Source: JBHIBA01 sp046758845
GTDB lineage: Bacteria; UBA8248; JACPRG01; G963555815
NCBI GenBank assembly: GCA_046758845.1
Contig: JBHIBA010000257.1
Span: 1-6,785 of the forward strand
Length of the DNA stretch: 6,785 nt
Direction: 5' to 3'
Shown: piece after piece, positions 1 through 6,774 of the stretch
Layout of the letters: each line of letters starts with the position of its first letter
How positions within the stretch are numbered: position 1 is the first letter of the stretch
The notes under the pieces: generated by a model
Told to the model about the DNA's origin: nothing
Seen by the model: the letters and a program-made list of their open reading frames with translations, nothing else
Database searches by the model: none
Translations under genes and position numbers: made by a program

Positions 1-34
1 CTAGGACGTTCTTGGATATGAGGGGCCGAAGCGG

Positions 35-1270
35 ATGGCCAACGGGGAACACCTTGCCATAATCAAACGAGGGGTAAAAGCGTGGAACGACTGGAGAGGT
101 CAGAACCCCGGCATCCAGCCTGACCTTAGCGGGGCTGACCTTCGTCAAGGGACGTTTGACCTCGTGCACTTCAGCGGGGCGAATCTCTGCGGCGCTGAAC
201 TCACTTTGGCCAGCTTAATTCTGGCGGATCTAAGCGGTGCGGACCTTCGCAGAGCGAAATTTTGCATGGCGAATCTTAGCTGGGCGGACCTTAGAGAGGC
301 GGATCTCGCAAGGGCCGACCTCTCCTGGGCTAACCTAAGTCATGCAATGATACAGGGGGCGAAATTCGATTCTACAAGTCTCGGAGATACCGTTTTTGGC
401 GCTGTGGATCTAAGCAAAGCGATAGGGTTGGAAACATGTTTACATGAGGGACCCAGTATCATTGACTCTCAAACCCTCGTGCGATCTGGCCCTTTGCCGC
501 TACCCTTTCTTCGAGGTTGTGGCCTACCAGAAAAATTAATCCAGTCTTTGCCGTTTCTTGAACAGCAGCGGAAGTTTTGCAGTTGCTTTATTAGCTATGC
601 CCATAAAGACGGTGACCTGGCCAGAAAGCTCTATAAAGATCTCCAGCAAGTGAGCGTGCCTTGCTGGATCGACGTCAAGGCTCTGCCAATCGGTGGCGAT
701 ATTGCGGACGAAACCTACTCCATTATTCAAAAGATGGAAAGAGTCCTAGTCATCTTGTCCAAACACTCGCTTAATAGTCCTCGGGTTGAGGATGAGGTTA
801 AAGCAGCCTTAGCTAAAGAGCGCAGCGGCAACGGGCTAAAGGTGCTTTTACCGGTCCGAATAGACGATTCTATCGAGGGCACCGAGAGTCTTTGGGCGCG
901 GAGGATTTGGGAGAATCGAAAGGTTGGTAATCTCTGCAATTGGAAAGACCCCGTCAGTTATCAAGAAGCGTTTGATCTCATCCTGCGTAATCTCGAAATT
1001 GTCGCTACTGATGATCTCTCTGGCGACAACTCAACGGACGGTTTCGAACGGGAAAAGGCCGCATTTCACCGTCTCGAGGATTCTCTTCTCGAAAGGTATC
1101 GAAACAGGTACGTCGCGATTTCTGGCGGTGAGGTGGTTGATTCACATGAGAGCCTTTGGGAACTGGCAAAGCGTTTCAGAGCAAAATTCGGACGTAGCCC
1201 GGTCTATATGGGTTGGGTGGGTGATAAAGAGAAAGTTCGTATAATTTCAACTCCGTTTGTTTCCCGATGA
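35..1270 (+). CDS. Pentapeptide-repeat / TIR-domain protein with C-terminal DUF5678-like domain
   Basis: The 411-residue protein has three parts. Residues 1-29 are a short leader (WNDWRGQNPGIQPD) typical of proteins that combine pentapeptide repeats with a TIR domain. Residues 30-112 are A(D/N)LSxA-type pentapeptide repeats, expected to fold as a right-handed beta-helix. After a linker, residues about 182-320 form a TIR domain: CFISYAHKDGD is the first strand and box, CWIDVKALPIGGDI the BB loop, and VEDEV holds E254, which aligns with the catalytic glutamate of TIR NADases. The tryptophan usual just before that motif is R250 here. Residues about 351-408 (YVAISGGEVVDS, then a GRSPVYM segment) resemble DUF5678, usually a small stand-alone protein. 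ATG 35 is preceded by GAGGGG at 20-25. No signal peptide or membrane segment is seen, so it is probably cytoplasmic. It overlaps the protease gene downstream by four bases. Function is unknown; NAD cleavage or protein-protein signalling is inference. Confidence 0.88.
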   Translation: MANGEHLAIIKRGVKAWNDWRGQNPGIQPDLSGADLRQGTFDLVHFSGANLCGAELTLASLILADLSGADLRRAKFCMANLSWADLREADLARADLSWANLSHAMIQGAKFDSTSLGDTVFGAVDLSKAIGLETCLHEGPSIIDSQTLVRSGPLPLPFLRGCGLPEKLIQSLPFLEQQRKFCSCFISYAHKDGDLARKLYKDLQQVSVPCWIDVKALPIGGDIADETYSIIQKMERVLVILSKHSLNSPRVEDEVKAALAKERSGNGLKVLLPVRIDDSIEGTESLWARRIWENRKVGNLCNWKDPVSYQEAFDLILRNLEIVATDDLSGDNSTDGFEREKAAFHRLEDSLLERYRNRYVAISGGEVVDSHESLWELAKRFRAKFGRSPVYMGWVGDKEKVRIISTPFVSR

Positions 1271-1650
1271 CGAAGTGGCCCTATAACCTCTCTCCTCAAT
1301 TTGGCGACCATCCTGCGCCTGTCATTTCCCTCGAACTATACGACGAGACTCGGACTAGCGACACAATTCCTGCGCTTGTAGATAGCGGAGCCGATATGAC
1401 AGGAATCCCAGATAGATTCGTTGCCGAATTGGATCTCCAGCCTGTCGGAGAAGAGGAGATTGGCGGCGTTCTCTGTGAGCCCGAGTTACATCCAATCTAC
1501 ATTGTTTCCATCAGTTTTGATGGAAAAGCGTTCCAGGATGTGGCTGTTTTTTCCCACAGAAGGTTGCCGTATGTGATTTTGGGGAGGGATGTCCTCAACG
1601 GAATGCATCTCACGCTCGATGGGCCCGGCCAAGAACTGGCGATTAGGTAG
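1267..1650 (+). CDS. Retropepsin-like (clan AA) aspartic protease
   Basis: This 127-residue protein has the architecture of a single-domain retroviral-type aspartic protease. The catalytic triplet D39-S40-G41 lies in ALVDSGADMTGIP, and the second conserved element is the hydrophobic-G motif VILGRDVLN (about residues 103-111) followed by LTLDG. Only one DSG is present, so by family rule the active enzyme would be a homodimer. There is no signal peptide or transmembrane segment, so it is probably cytosolic. Its ATG shares four bases (ATGA) with the stop of the TIR gene, which implies translational coupling and matched expression. Such small proteases are often neighbours of DUF5678-type genes, and here the DUF5678-like domain is the tail of the upstream protein. 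The natural substrate is unknown; cleavage of the TIR protein itself is a testable inference. Base composition matches the upstream gene, not the UbiD gene 14 bp downstream. Confidence 0.87.
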   Translation: MTKWPYNLSPQFGDHPAPVISLELYDETRTSDTIPALVDSGADMTGIPDRFVAELDLQPVGEEEIGGVLCEPELHPIYIVSISFDGKAFQDVAVFSHRRLPYVILGRDVLNGMHLTLDGPGQELAIR

Positions 1651-1664
1651 AAGAGGGATTCACC

Positions 1665-3026
1665 ATGCCGGAAGACCTCCGCTCATTTCTCGAAAAGGTC
1701 AGAGCCTCCTCCCCCGAGGAGTACGAGGCGGTGGAGCGGGAGATCGACCCGAAGTTCGAGATCACCGCCCTGACCGAAAAGCTCGAGCAGGTGCGCCGGC
1801 GTCCCGTTCTGGAGCTGCGCAACGTCAAGGGCACGGACTACACCGTCGTGACGAATGTCTTCGCCAAACGGTCCCGGCTGGCCTTTGCGCTGGGGACGGA
1901 CGTCAGGTCGGCCGTGGGCGAGTATGAGCGGCGCGCGGCGAACCCCATCCCCTGCAAGGAGGTGGGAACCGGGCCGGTCAAGGAAGTCGTCCAGACGGGC
2001 GAGGCGGTGAATCTCCTGGAATTGCCGCAGATCCACCACCACTCGACCGACTCAGGGCCTTTCGTCACCGGGGCGATGGCCATCACCCGGGACCCGGAGA
2101 CCGGGGCGCTGAACGCCAGCTTCAACCGCCTGATGATCAAGGGTCCGAGGAAGACAGGGATCCACCTGACCCTGGCCAAGCACCATTGGGAGTTCTATCA
2201 GAGGGCGGAGAGGCGCGGCGAGTCCCTGCCCGTCGCCCTGGTTCTGGGACTTCATCCCCTGTGGGCGTTGGGGACGCTGCACGTCGGAGCGGCGGACGAA
2301 GACGAGCTGGCCGTCATCGGCGGCCTCCTGGAAGAACCCTTGGAGGTCGTCCGGGGCGAAACGGTGGACATCCCCATCCCGGCCCACGCAGAGATCGTCA
2401 TTGAGGGGGAGATCCCCGCCGGCGTGCGGGAGCTCGAGGGGCCTTTCAGCGAGTTCACGGGTTACGCCCTGGGCGAGCGGATGCGGGAGGTCGTGGAGGT
2501 CAAGGCCGTCACCCGGCGCAAGGACGCGCTCTTTCACGACATCAACGTCGCCCACGCGGATCACATGGTTCTTTCCACCATCCCCATGGAGGCGAACCTC
2601 TTGCAGGCGGTGCGGGCGGCCGTCCCCTCCACCCGGGCGGTGCGCATCCCCGCCCCCTTCACGGCCTATATCTCTATCGAAAAGAGGGTCGAGGGCCAGT
2701 CCATGAACGCCATTCTGGCCGCCCTGGGGGCCGAGATGTACCTGAAACGCGTCGTCGTGGTGGATCACGACGTGGACGTCTTCGACGACTTCCGCGTCCA
2801 GTGGGCCATCGGGACCCGTTGTCAGCCGCATCGCGACCTGTTCATCGTCCCGAGCGCCCGGGGGTCGGACCTCGATCCATCCTCCCAGCCCGACGGTTTC
2901 ACCTCGAAGATCGGGATCGACGCCACCGCCAAGCCTGTCCTGAAAGACTTCGCCGACCGGAACCGGATCCCCCCTGAGGTCATGGACCGCGTCCGGCTCG
3001 AGGACTTCTTCGGCTCCTCCCGATAA
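1665..3026 (+). CDS. UbiD family prenylated-FMN-dependent (de)carboxylase
   Basis: The 453-residue protein has normal full length for UbiD enzymes, which add or remove CO2 on aromatic or alpha,beta-unsaturated acids using prenylated FMN. The N-terminal region (DLRSFLEKV, then LRNVKGTDYTVVTNVF) matches the family start. Cofactor and metal residues are in place: N150 and R155 in NASFNR, H173 in AKHHW, and E214 or a close neighbour as the metal-binding glutamate. The catalytic pair E258 and E263 lies in LEGPFSEFTGY. Spacing agrees with fungal Fdc1 (N168, R173, H191, E277, E282). The C-terminal SKIGIDATAKP segment is also typical. ATG 1665 follows an AGAGGG site at 1652-1657. It is probably co-transcribed with the ligase gene 14 bp downstream. 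The family covers UbiD itself, phenylphosphate carboxylase, benzene and naphthalene carboxylases and phthaloyl-CoA decarboxylase, and sequence alone does not choose among them. The ligase context favours aromatic-acid metabolism over ubiquinone synthesis. No ubiX is in the window. Confidence 0.92.
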   Translation: MPEDLRSFLEKVRASSPEEYEAVEREIDPKFEITALTEKLEQVRRRPVLELRNVKGTDYTVVTNVFAKRSRLAFALGTDVRSAVGEYERRAANPIPCKEVGTGPVKEVVQTGEAVNLLELPQIHHHSTDSGPFVTGAMAITRDPETGALNASFNRLMIKGPRKTGIHLTLAKHHWEFYQRAERRGESLPVALVLGLHPLWALGTLHVGAADEDELAVIGGLLEEPLEVVRGETVDIPIPAHAEIVIEGEIPAGVRELEGPFSEFTGYALGERMREVVEVKAVTRRKDALFHDINVAHADHMVLSTIPMEANLLQAVRAAVPSTRAVRIPAPFTAYISIEKRVEGQSMNAILAALGAEMYLKRVVVVDHDVDVFDDFRVQWAIGTRCQPHRDLFIVPSARGSDLDPSSQPDGFTSKIGIDATAKPVLKDFADRNRIPPEVMDRVRLEDFFGSSR

Positions 3027-3040
3027 GACCCCCGCGTGCG

Positions 3041-4357
3041 ATGGAAAAGGCCGCCTACTGGAACCCGGAAGTCGAAACCGCCCCTCGGCAGGCCGTTCGG
3101 CGATTGCAGTGGGAGAAGCTGCGCCCGCAGCTCGCGTACGTCTTCGAAAGATCCGGGTTCTATCGGCAAAAGTATGATCGCGCTGGCGTCTCGCTGGCTG
3201 ACATCAAATCCCTCGACGACCTGTCCAGGCTTCCCCTGACCACGAAAAAGGAGTGGGAAGAGGAACAGGCCGCCCATCCCCCCTTCGGTCGAAATCACAC
3301 AGAGCCCCTGGAAGATTACATCCGGCTCTTTCAGACCTCGGGGACCACCGGTCGCAACCTGCGGGTGATGGAAACCCGGAAGAGCTGGGATTGGCGGGTG
3401 GAGACGGCGGCTTACTTGTACCGCTCCGCCGGTGTCTCCTCGCGGGACAGAGTCTTCTTCGCCTTCCAGTTCGGCCCCTTCGCGGCCTTCTGGACGATGT
3501 TCGGCGGGGCGGAACGCCTGGGCGCCACGGTGATCCCCAGCGGCGGATTCTCCTCCGAGGAGCGGCTTCGGCTGATCTTGGACCTGGAAGCCACGGTGAT
3601 TGTCTGCACGCCCTCTTACGCCATGCGCCTTGTGGAGGTGGCTCGCAGAGAGGGCTTGGACATCGCCGGCTCGGCCGTTCGACGGACGATCCACGCCGGC
3701 GAGCCGGGGGTGTCCATTCCGCCGACACGCAGGGCCATCGAGCGGGCCTGGGGCGGGAAGAGTTTTGAATTCGCAGGAATGGCAGAGGTGGGGCTTTTCG
3801 GCTATTCCTGCGTCGAGCAGACCGGGGTACACGCCCTCGAGGCGGAGCACGTCATCGAGGTTCTGAATCCGGCCACCGGAGAGCCCGTCGGGGAGGGAAG
3901 CGAGGGGGAGTTGGTCGTCACAAACCTTGGCCGCCATGGGTTCCCGGCGGTGCGCTATCGGACGGGGGACCTGGTCCGGCCGGCCGGCCGGGACTGCCCG
4001 TGCGGGAGGAAGTTTCTGCTCCTGGAGGGCGGCGTGATCGGCCGGGTGGACAATATGCTCCTCGTCCGGGGCGTGAACGTCTTTCCCTCCGCCGTGGAGC
4101 GGGTTCTGCGGGAGTGCGTTCCGGTGGACGAGTGGCAGCTGGTCCTGGAAAACAGAGCTTCGGGCGGGGATGAGATCACCCTGCGGTTCGAGCCCCAAGA
4201 GCGGGAGGTACAGGGAGGGGGTCTATCCGGGGAGGTCGGAAGGGCGCTCAGCCGCTCCCACGGAGGGCTTCGCTTCAAGGTCGAGATCGCCGAGCCCGGC
4301 AGTCTCCCTAGGCACGAGTTCAAAGCGAGGCGGATCGTGGACCGTCGCCCTTCCTAA
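3041..4357 (+). CDS. Phenylacetate-CoA ligase-like AMP-forming acyl-CoA ligase (copy 1)
   Basis: The 438-residue protein belongs to the PaaK-type branch of the adenylate-forming superfamily, which converts an aromatic or related acid, ATP and CoA to acyl-CoA, AMP and PPi. It starts with the family pattern YWNPEVET. Motifs in order are the phosphate-binding loop TSGTTG (99-104), HAGEPG (218-223), the substrate/AMP region AGMAEVG with E249, YRTGD with D310, the hinge region GRVDNMLLVRGVNVFP (334-349), and K428 in EFKARRI, the likely catalytic lysine of the mobile C-terminal domain. A CPCGR segment (C319, C321) follows the YRTGD motif. Length is usual for PaaK. The ATG is 14 bp after the UbiD stop and has no clear Shine-Dalgarno, so translation probably depends on coupling to the UbiD gene. 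No better in-frame start is visible. All active-site motifs are intact. Substrate is unknown; an aromatic acid made or used by the UbiD enzyme is the simplest inference. Confidence 0.9.
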   Translation: MEKAAYWNPEVETAPRQAVRRLQWEKLRPQLAYVFERSGFYRQKYDRAGVSLADIKSLDDLSRLPLTTKKEWEEEQAAHPPFGRNHTEPLEDYIRLFQTSGTTGRNLRVMETRKSWDWRVETAAYLYRSAGVSSRDRVFFAFQFGPFAAFWTMFGGAERLGATVIPSGGFSSEERLRLILDLEATVIVCTPSYAMRLVEVARREGLDIAGSAVRRTIHAGEPGVSIPPTRRAIERAWGGKSFEFAGMAEVGLFGYSCVEQTGVHALEAEHVIEVLNPATGEPVGEGSEGELVVTNLGRHGFPAVRYRTGDLVRPAGRDCPCGRKFLLLEGGVIGRVDNMLLVRGVNVFPSAVERVLRECVPVDEWQLVLENRASGGDEITLRFEPQEREVQGGGLSGEVGRALSRSHGGLRFKVEIAEPGSLPRHEFKARRIVDRRPS

Positions 4358-4425
4358 GTCCGGCGCCTGCCACCGGCCTGAGCGGGGGATTCCAAATCCG
4401 ACAGCGGGATAGGCCGTCTCGTCTC

Positions 4426-4455
4426 TTGATTTTTGGGGGTTTATGTTATTGTAAT
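4426..4455 (+). promoter_or_regulatory. Candidate sigma-70 promoter for the nitroreductase gene
   Basis: An AT-rich island stands out in GC-rich surroundings. TTGATT (4426-4431, 4 of 6 to the consensus -35) and TGTAAT (4450-4455, 5 of 6 to the consensus -10) are separated by 18 bases. Transcription would start near 4462 and give a leader of about 130 bases before the nitroreductase ATG. The 235-bp gap, larger than any other in the cluster, supports a separate promoter here. The call rests on pattern matching only. Confidence 0.45.
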
Positions 4456-4592
4456 CTACAAGAAAACAAAGAGATTCTGTCGGTTGGAAAGGGGAATCAA
4501 GAGGCCGGATGTCTTCGGGCAGATGTAAATCACGTAATATGTAACTGGCATCATACCGGAATGGCCCAGCCATCCGTGAGGGGAGAGAGGAT

Positions 4593-5330
4593 ATGACGAC
4601 CGGGACCACGACCGATCTTTACTCCGCCTATATGGAAGTCGTCCGGAGCCGACACACCATTCGGAAGTTCAAACCCGGGGAAATTCCCAGGGAGGTTTAC
4701 GGAAAGGTGATCGAAGCGGGCCGTCACTCCTGCTCCGGGGCCAACTCGCAGCCCTGGGAGTACGTCGTCGTCGAAGACCCAAAGATAAAAGAAGAAATCG
4801 GCGAGTACTTCATCCATGAGGCCCGGGAGAGAGCCAAGATGAAGATGGGTTTCCCCAGCCCCAACTACAACGGCCTCAAGACCGCGCCCGGCATGATCGT
4901 GGCCCTGGTGGACTACCGCTACGTGAATGCCTTCCCCGTCCTCAACGACGGCAGCGAGCTGGACAAGATGTACCGGGCGAACGCCGAGCGGATCCTGATC
5001 CAAAGCCTGGCCGCCTCGGTGATGAGCATCCACCTGGCCATCGCCTCCCTCGGCTACACGTCCTGGTGGGTGACGGCTATCGGCCAAGAAAGGGCCCAGG
5101 AAGCCCTGAAGCCGCTTTTGGGCGTGCCGGACGTTCTGGACCTCATCGACATCATCGCCTTCGGCCATCCGGAAAAGGAGCCCTACACGCGGTACAAGAG
5201 GCCGCTCGAGGAGATCGCCCACTGGGGCCGTTATGACGCTGCCCGGACCAAGATGGACGAAGACATCAAGGATTGGATCGACAACCGCCGCCACAAGATG
5301 ATGTACCGCGACGAGCAGAAGGTCGACTGA
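4593..5330 (+). CDS. Nitroreductase family flavoprotein
   Basis: The 245-residue protein fits the nitroreductase fold, a family of homodimeric flavin enzymes that use NAD(P)H to reduce nitro groups, quinones, enones or flavins, with some members doing unrelated chemistry. The FMN-phosphate motif is RSRHTIRKF (18-26), followed by SGANSQPWEYVVV (48-60), the classic second flavin-contact segment, and IAFGHPEKEP (198-207) near the C-terminus. A tail of about 35 residues, rich in charge (KMDEDIKDWIDNRRHK), follows the core and may wrap round the partner subunit. No signal peptide is seen, so it is probably cytoplasmic. ATG 4593 has a strong purine-rich site (GGGGAG, 4580-4585). The gene has its own candidate promoter upstream and a terminator downstream, so it may be a single-gene unit inside the cluster. 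A redox step on the same aromatic or acyl-CoA compound is inferred from position only; the true substrate is unknown. Confidence 0.88.
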   Translation: MTTGTTTDLYSAYMEVVRSRHTIRKFKPGEIPREVYGKVIEAGRHSCSGANSQPWEYVVVEDPKIKEEIGEYFIHEARERAKMKMGFPSPNYNGLKTAPGMIVALVDYRYVNAFPVLNDGSELDKMYRANAERILIQSLAASVMSIHLAIASLGYTSWWVTAIGQERAQEALKPLLGVPDVLDLIDIIAFGHPEKEPYTRYKRPLEEIAHWGRYDAARTKMDEDIKDWIDNRRHKMMYRDEQKVD

Positions 5331-5352
5331 GGGGCCGGGTGGAAGAGAAGAT

Positions 5353-5387
5353 GGGGGTCCGACCGATTCGCCGGGCCCCCTTCTTGT
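5353..5387 (+). terminator. Rho-independent terminator after the nitroreductase gene
   Basis: GGGGGTCCG (5353-5361) pairs with CGGGCCCCC (5372-5380) over nine pairs, one of them a T-G wobble, around a ten-base loop. TTCTTGT follows, a partly T-rich tail. It lies 22 bases after the stop codon. The interrupted T tract makes it an imperfect but plausible terminator separating the nitroreductase from the second ligase. Confidence 0.65.
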
Positions 5388-5421
5388 AAGCGTCCATTGC
5401 CCGGCGGCGTTGTGCGGGCCT

Positions 5422-5428
5422 GAGGGAG
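5422..5428 (+). promoter_or_regulatory. Ribosome binding site that fixes a TTG start
   Basis: GAGGGAG lies nine bases before TTG 5438. No in-frame ATG occurs until about residue 158 of the protein, inside conserved ligase sequence, so this site decides the start. The residues after the TTG (FYAKEIETA) align with the start of the other ligase (YWNPEVETA), which supports the choice. Confidence 0.7.
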
Positions 5429-5437
5429 AGTTGCAGA

Positions 5438-6730
5438 TTGTTTTACGCCAAGGAGATCGAGACGGCCGGGCGTGACAGACTGACCGCCCTCCAGGGCGAA
5501 AAGCTCCGCAGCCTCATCGCGACCCTATACGGTCGCAACCGTTTCTACACGGAGAAATTACAGGCCGCGGGCGTCAAGCCCGATGACATCCGGGGGGTGG
5601 AGGATATCGCGCGGCTTCCCTTCACCCGCAAGGACGAACTGGTCCGCGACCAGAAGGAAAATCCGGAGTTCGGGACGAACCTGACCTTCCCCCAAAGGGA
5701 TTACGTCCGCGTCCATCAGACTTCGGGGACGACGGGCCAGCCGTTGAGGTGGCTGGACACGGCCGAGAGCTGGGACTGGTGGGGAACCTGCTGGGCCTAC
5801 GTCTTTTCAGGAGCGGGCATCACGGCCGGGGACCGGGTCTTTGTGGCTTTCTCCTTCGCGCCGTTCATCGGGTTCTGGGCGGCCGTGGAAGGCATCCGGA
5901 AAATCGGCGCGATGCTGATCCCCGGTGGCGGACTTTCCACCCGCCAGCGGGTGGAGTCCATCCTGCAATCGAAGGCGGCCGCGGTGGTCTGCACGCCGAC
6001 GTACGCCCTGCGGATGGCCGAGGAAGCACGGGAGATGGGGATGGACCTGGCGAAGTCCGACGTGCGCGTCACCATCCACGCCGGAGAGCCGGGGGCCAAC
6101 ATCCCTTCCACCAAACGGCGAATCGGGGAGGCCTGGGGCGCCGGGTGCATGGACCACACGGGCGCCACGGAGGTCGGCGCGTTCGGATTCGAGGACCTGG
6201 ATCGGCCCGGCGGCGTTTTCTTCAGCGAGAGCGAGTTCATCTGCGAGGTGCTCGACCCCAACGGCGATGGACCCGTCGGTCCGGGCGTAGAGGGAGAGCT
6301 GGTCATCACGAACCTGGGGCGCGCCTGCATGCCCGTCATCCGGTACCGGAGCGGGGACCTGGTCAGGCCTTCTCCGGAACCCTGTCCCACCGGCCGGACC
6401 TTCGCCTGGGCGGAGGGCGGCATCCTCGGGCGGGTGGATGACATGTTCATCGTCCGGGGCGTGAACATCTACCCAAGCGCCATCGAGAACATCGTCCGGG
6501 AGTGCAAGGAGGTGAGCGAGTTCCGGATCGAAGTGGAGACTGTCCGGGAGATGGCCGAGCTGGCGCTCTCCGTCGAGTGCACTCCGGGTGTGGCGGCGGA
6601 TCCGGTGATCCGGCGGCTCTCGGAGGAAGTGCATTCCCGCCTGGGCGTCCGGGTCCTTGTCTCCTTGGCCGAACCGGGCACGCTTCCGCGGTTTGAACTC
6701 AAAGCCCGAAGGTTGCAGCGAAAGAATTGA
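5438..6730 (+). CDS. Phenylacetate-CoA ligase-like AMP-forming acyl-CoA ligase (copy 2)
   Basis: The 430-residue protein is a full-length PaaK-type ligase that aligns end to end with the ligase encoded at 3041-4357, but clearly diverged. Motifs are the P-loop TSGTTG (95-100), HAGEPG (214-219), TGATEVG with E245, YRSGD with D307, GRVDDMFIVRGVNIYP (331-346) and K422 in ELKARRL as the probable catalytic lysine. It has CPTGR where copy 1 has CPCGR, so the C-x-C pair is lost. Regions likely to shape the acid pocket also differ: SFAPFIGFW against QFGPFAAFW, and DHTGATEVG against EFAGMAEVG. That fits a different substrate. It starts with TTG, which may lower expression. A terminator upstream and a hairpin downstream suggest a separate transcript, though I see no convincing promoter in the 50 bases between. 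Acid-to-CoA activation is well supported by family; the actual acid is not known. Confidence 0.88.
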   Translation: MFYAKEIETAGRDRLTALQGEKLRSLIATLYGRNRFYTEKLQAAGVKPDDIRGVEDIARLPFTRKDELVRDQKENPEFGTNLTFPQRDYVRVHQTSGTTGQPLRWLDTAESWDWWGTCWAYVFSGAGITAGDRVFVAFSFAPFIGFWAAVEGIRKIGAMLIPGGGLSTRQRVESILQSKAAAVVCTPTYALRMAEEAREMGMDLAKSDVRVTIHAGEPGANIPSTKRRIGEAWGAGCMDHTGATEVGAFGFEDLDRPGGVFFSESEFICEVLDPNGDGPVGPGVEGELVITNLGRACMPVIRYRSGDLVRPSPEPCPTGRTFAWAEGGILGRVDDMFIVRGVNIYPSAIENIVRECKEVSEFRIEVETVREMAELALSVECTPGVAADPVIRRLSEEVHSRLGVRVLVSLAEPGTLPRFELKARRLQRKN

Positions 6731-6738
6731 GCCGGATT

Positions 6739-6774
6739 TCCAGGGGGGCTTTTTTGAAAAACCGCCCCCCTGGA
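6739..6774 (+). terminator. Strong hairpin after the last ligase gene, likely terminator
   Basis: TCCAGGGGGGC (6739-6749) and GCCCCCCTGGA (6764-6774) are perfect complements, eleven pairs, eight bases after the stop codon. The 14-base loop is itself a T-run then an A-run (TTTTTTGAAAAA). The usual T tract after the stem is absent on both strands, so this is a terminator by position and stability rather than by full pattern. A second CCCCCTG at 6775-6781 can pair with the same G-rich arm. Confidence 0.5.

Noticed and set aside
924..1244. Second + strand frame of 106 codons inside the TIR gene, as a sign of frameshift
   Set aside because: The TIR frame runs unbroken through the DUF5678-like tail, which is conserved in character, so the alternative frame is a chance overlap.
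2052..2831. Antisense open frame of 259 codons opposite UbiD
   Set aside because: The composition is low in complexity (Gly, Asp, His, Val) with no family motif, and the sense strand encodes a complete UbiD.
2822..4198. Long antisense open frame of 458 codons opposite the first ligase
   Set aside because: It lies almost wholly opposite a ligase with intact motifs. Its translation is rich in Pro, Gly, Arg and His with no recognisable domain, as expected of a GC-rich shadow frame.
4375..4415. Possible terminator after the first ligase (GGCCTG with TAGGCC, plus inner GGATT/AATCC)
   Set aside because: The stems are short and broken up, and the T-rich stretch starts about 15 bases after the stem, so it does not meet the pattern of a terminator.
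4223..4609. Antisense open frame of 128 codons covering the gap before the nitroreductase
   Set aside because: It runs into the ends of both flanking genes, matches no family I recognise and would cross the candidate promoter. A real small gene is not excluded but is not supported.
5807..6634. Antisense open frame of 275 codons opposite the second ligase
   Set aside because: It is a shadow of a well-supported ligase gene and has no domain of its own.
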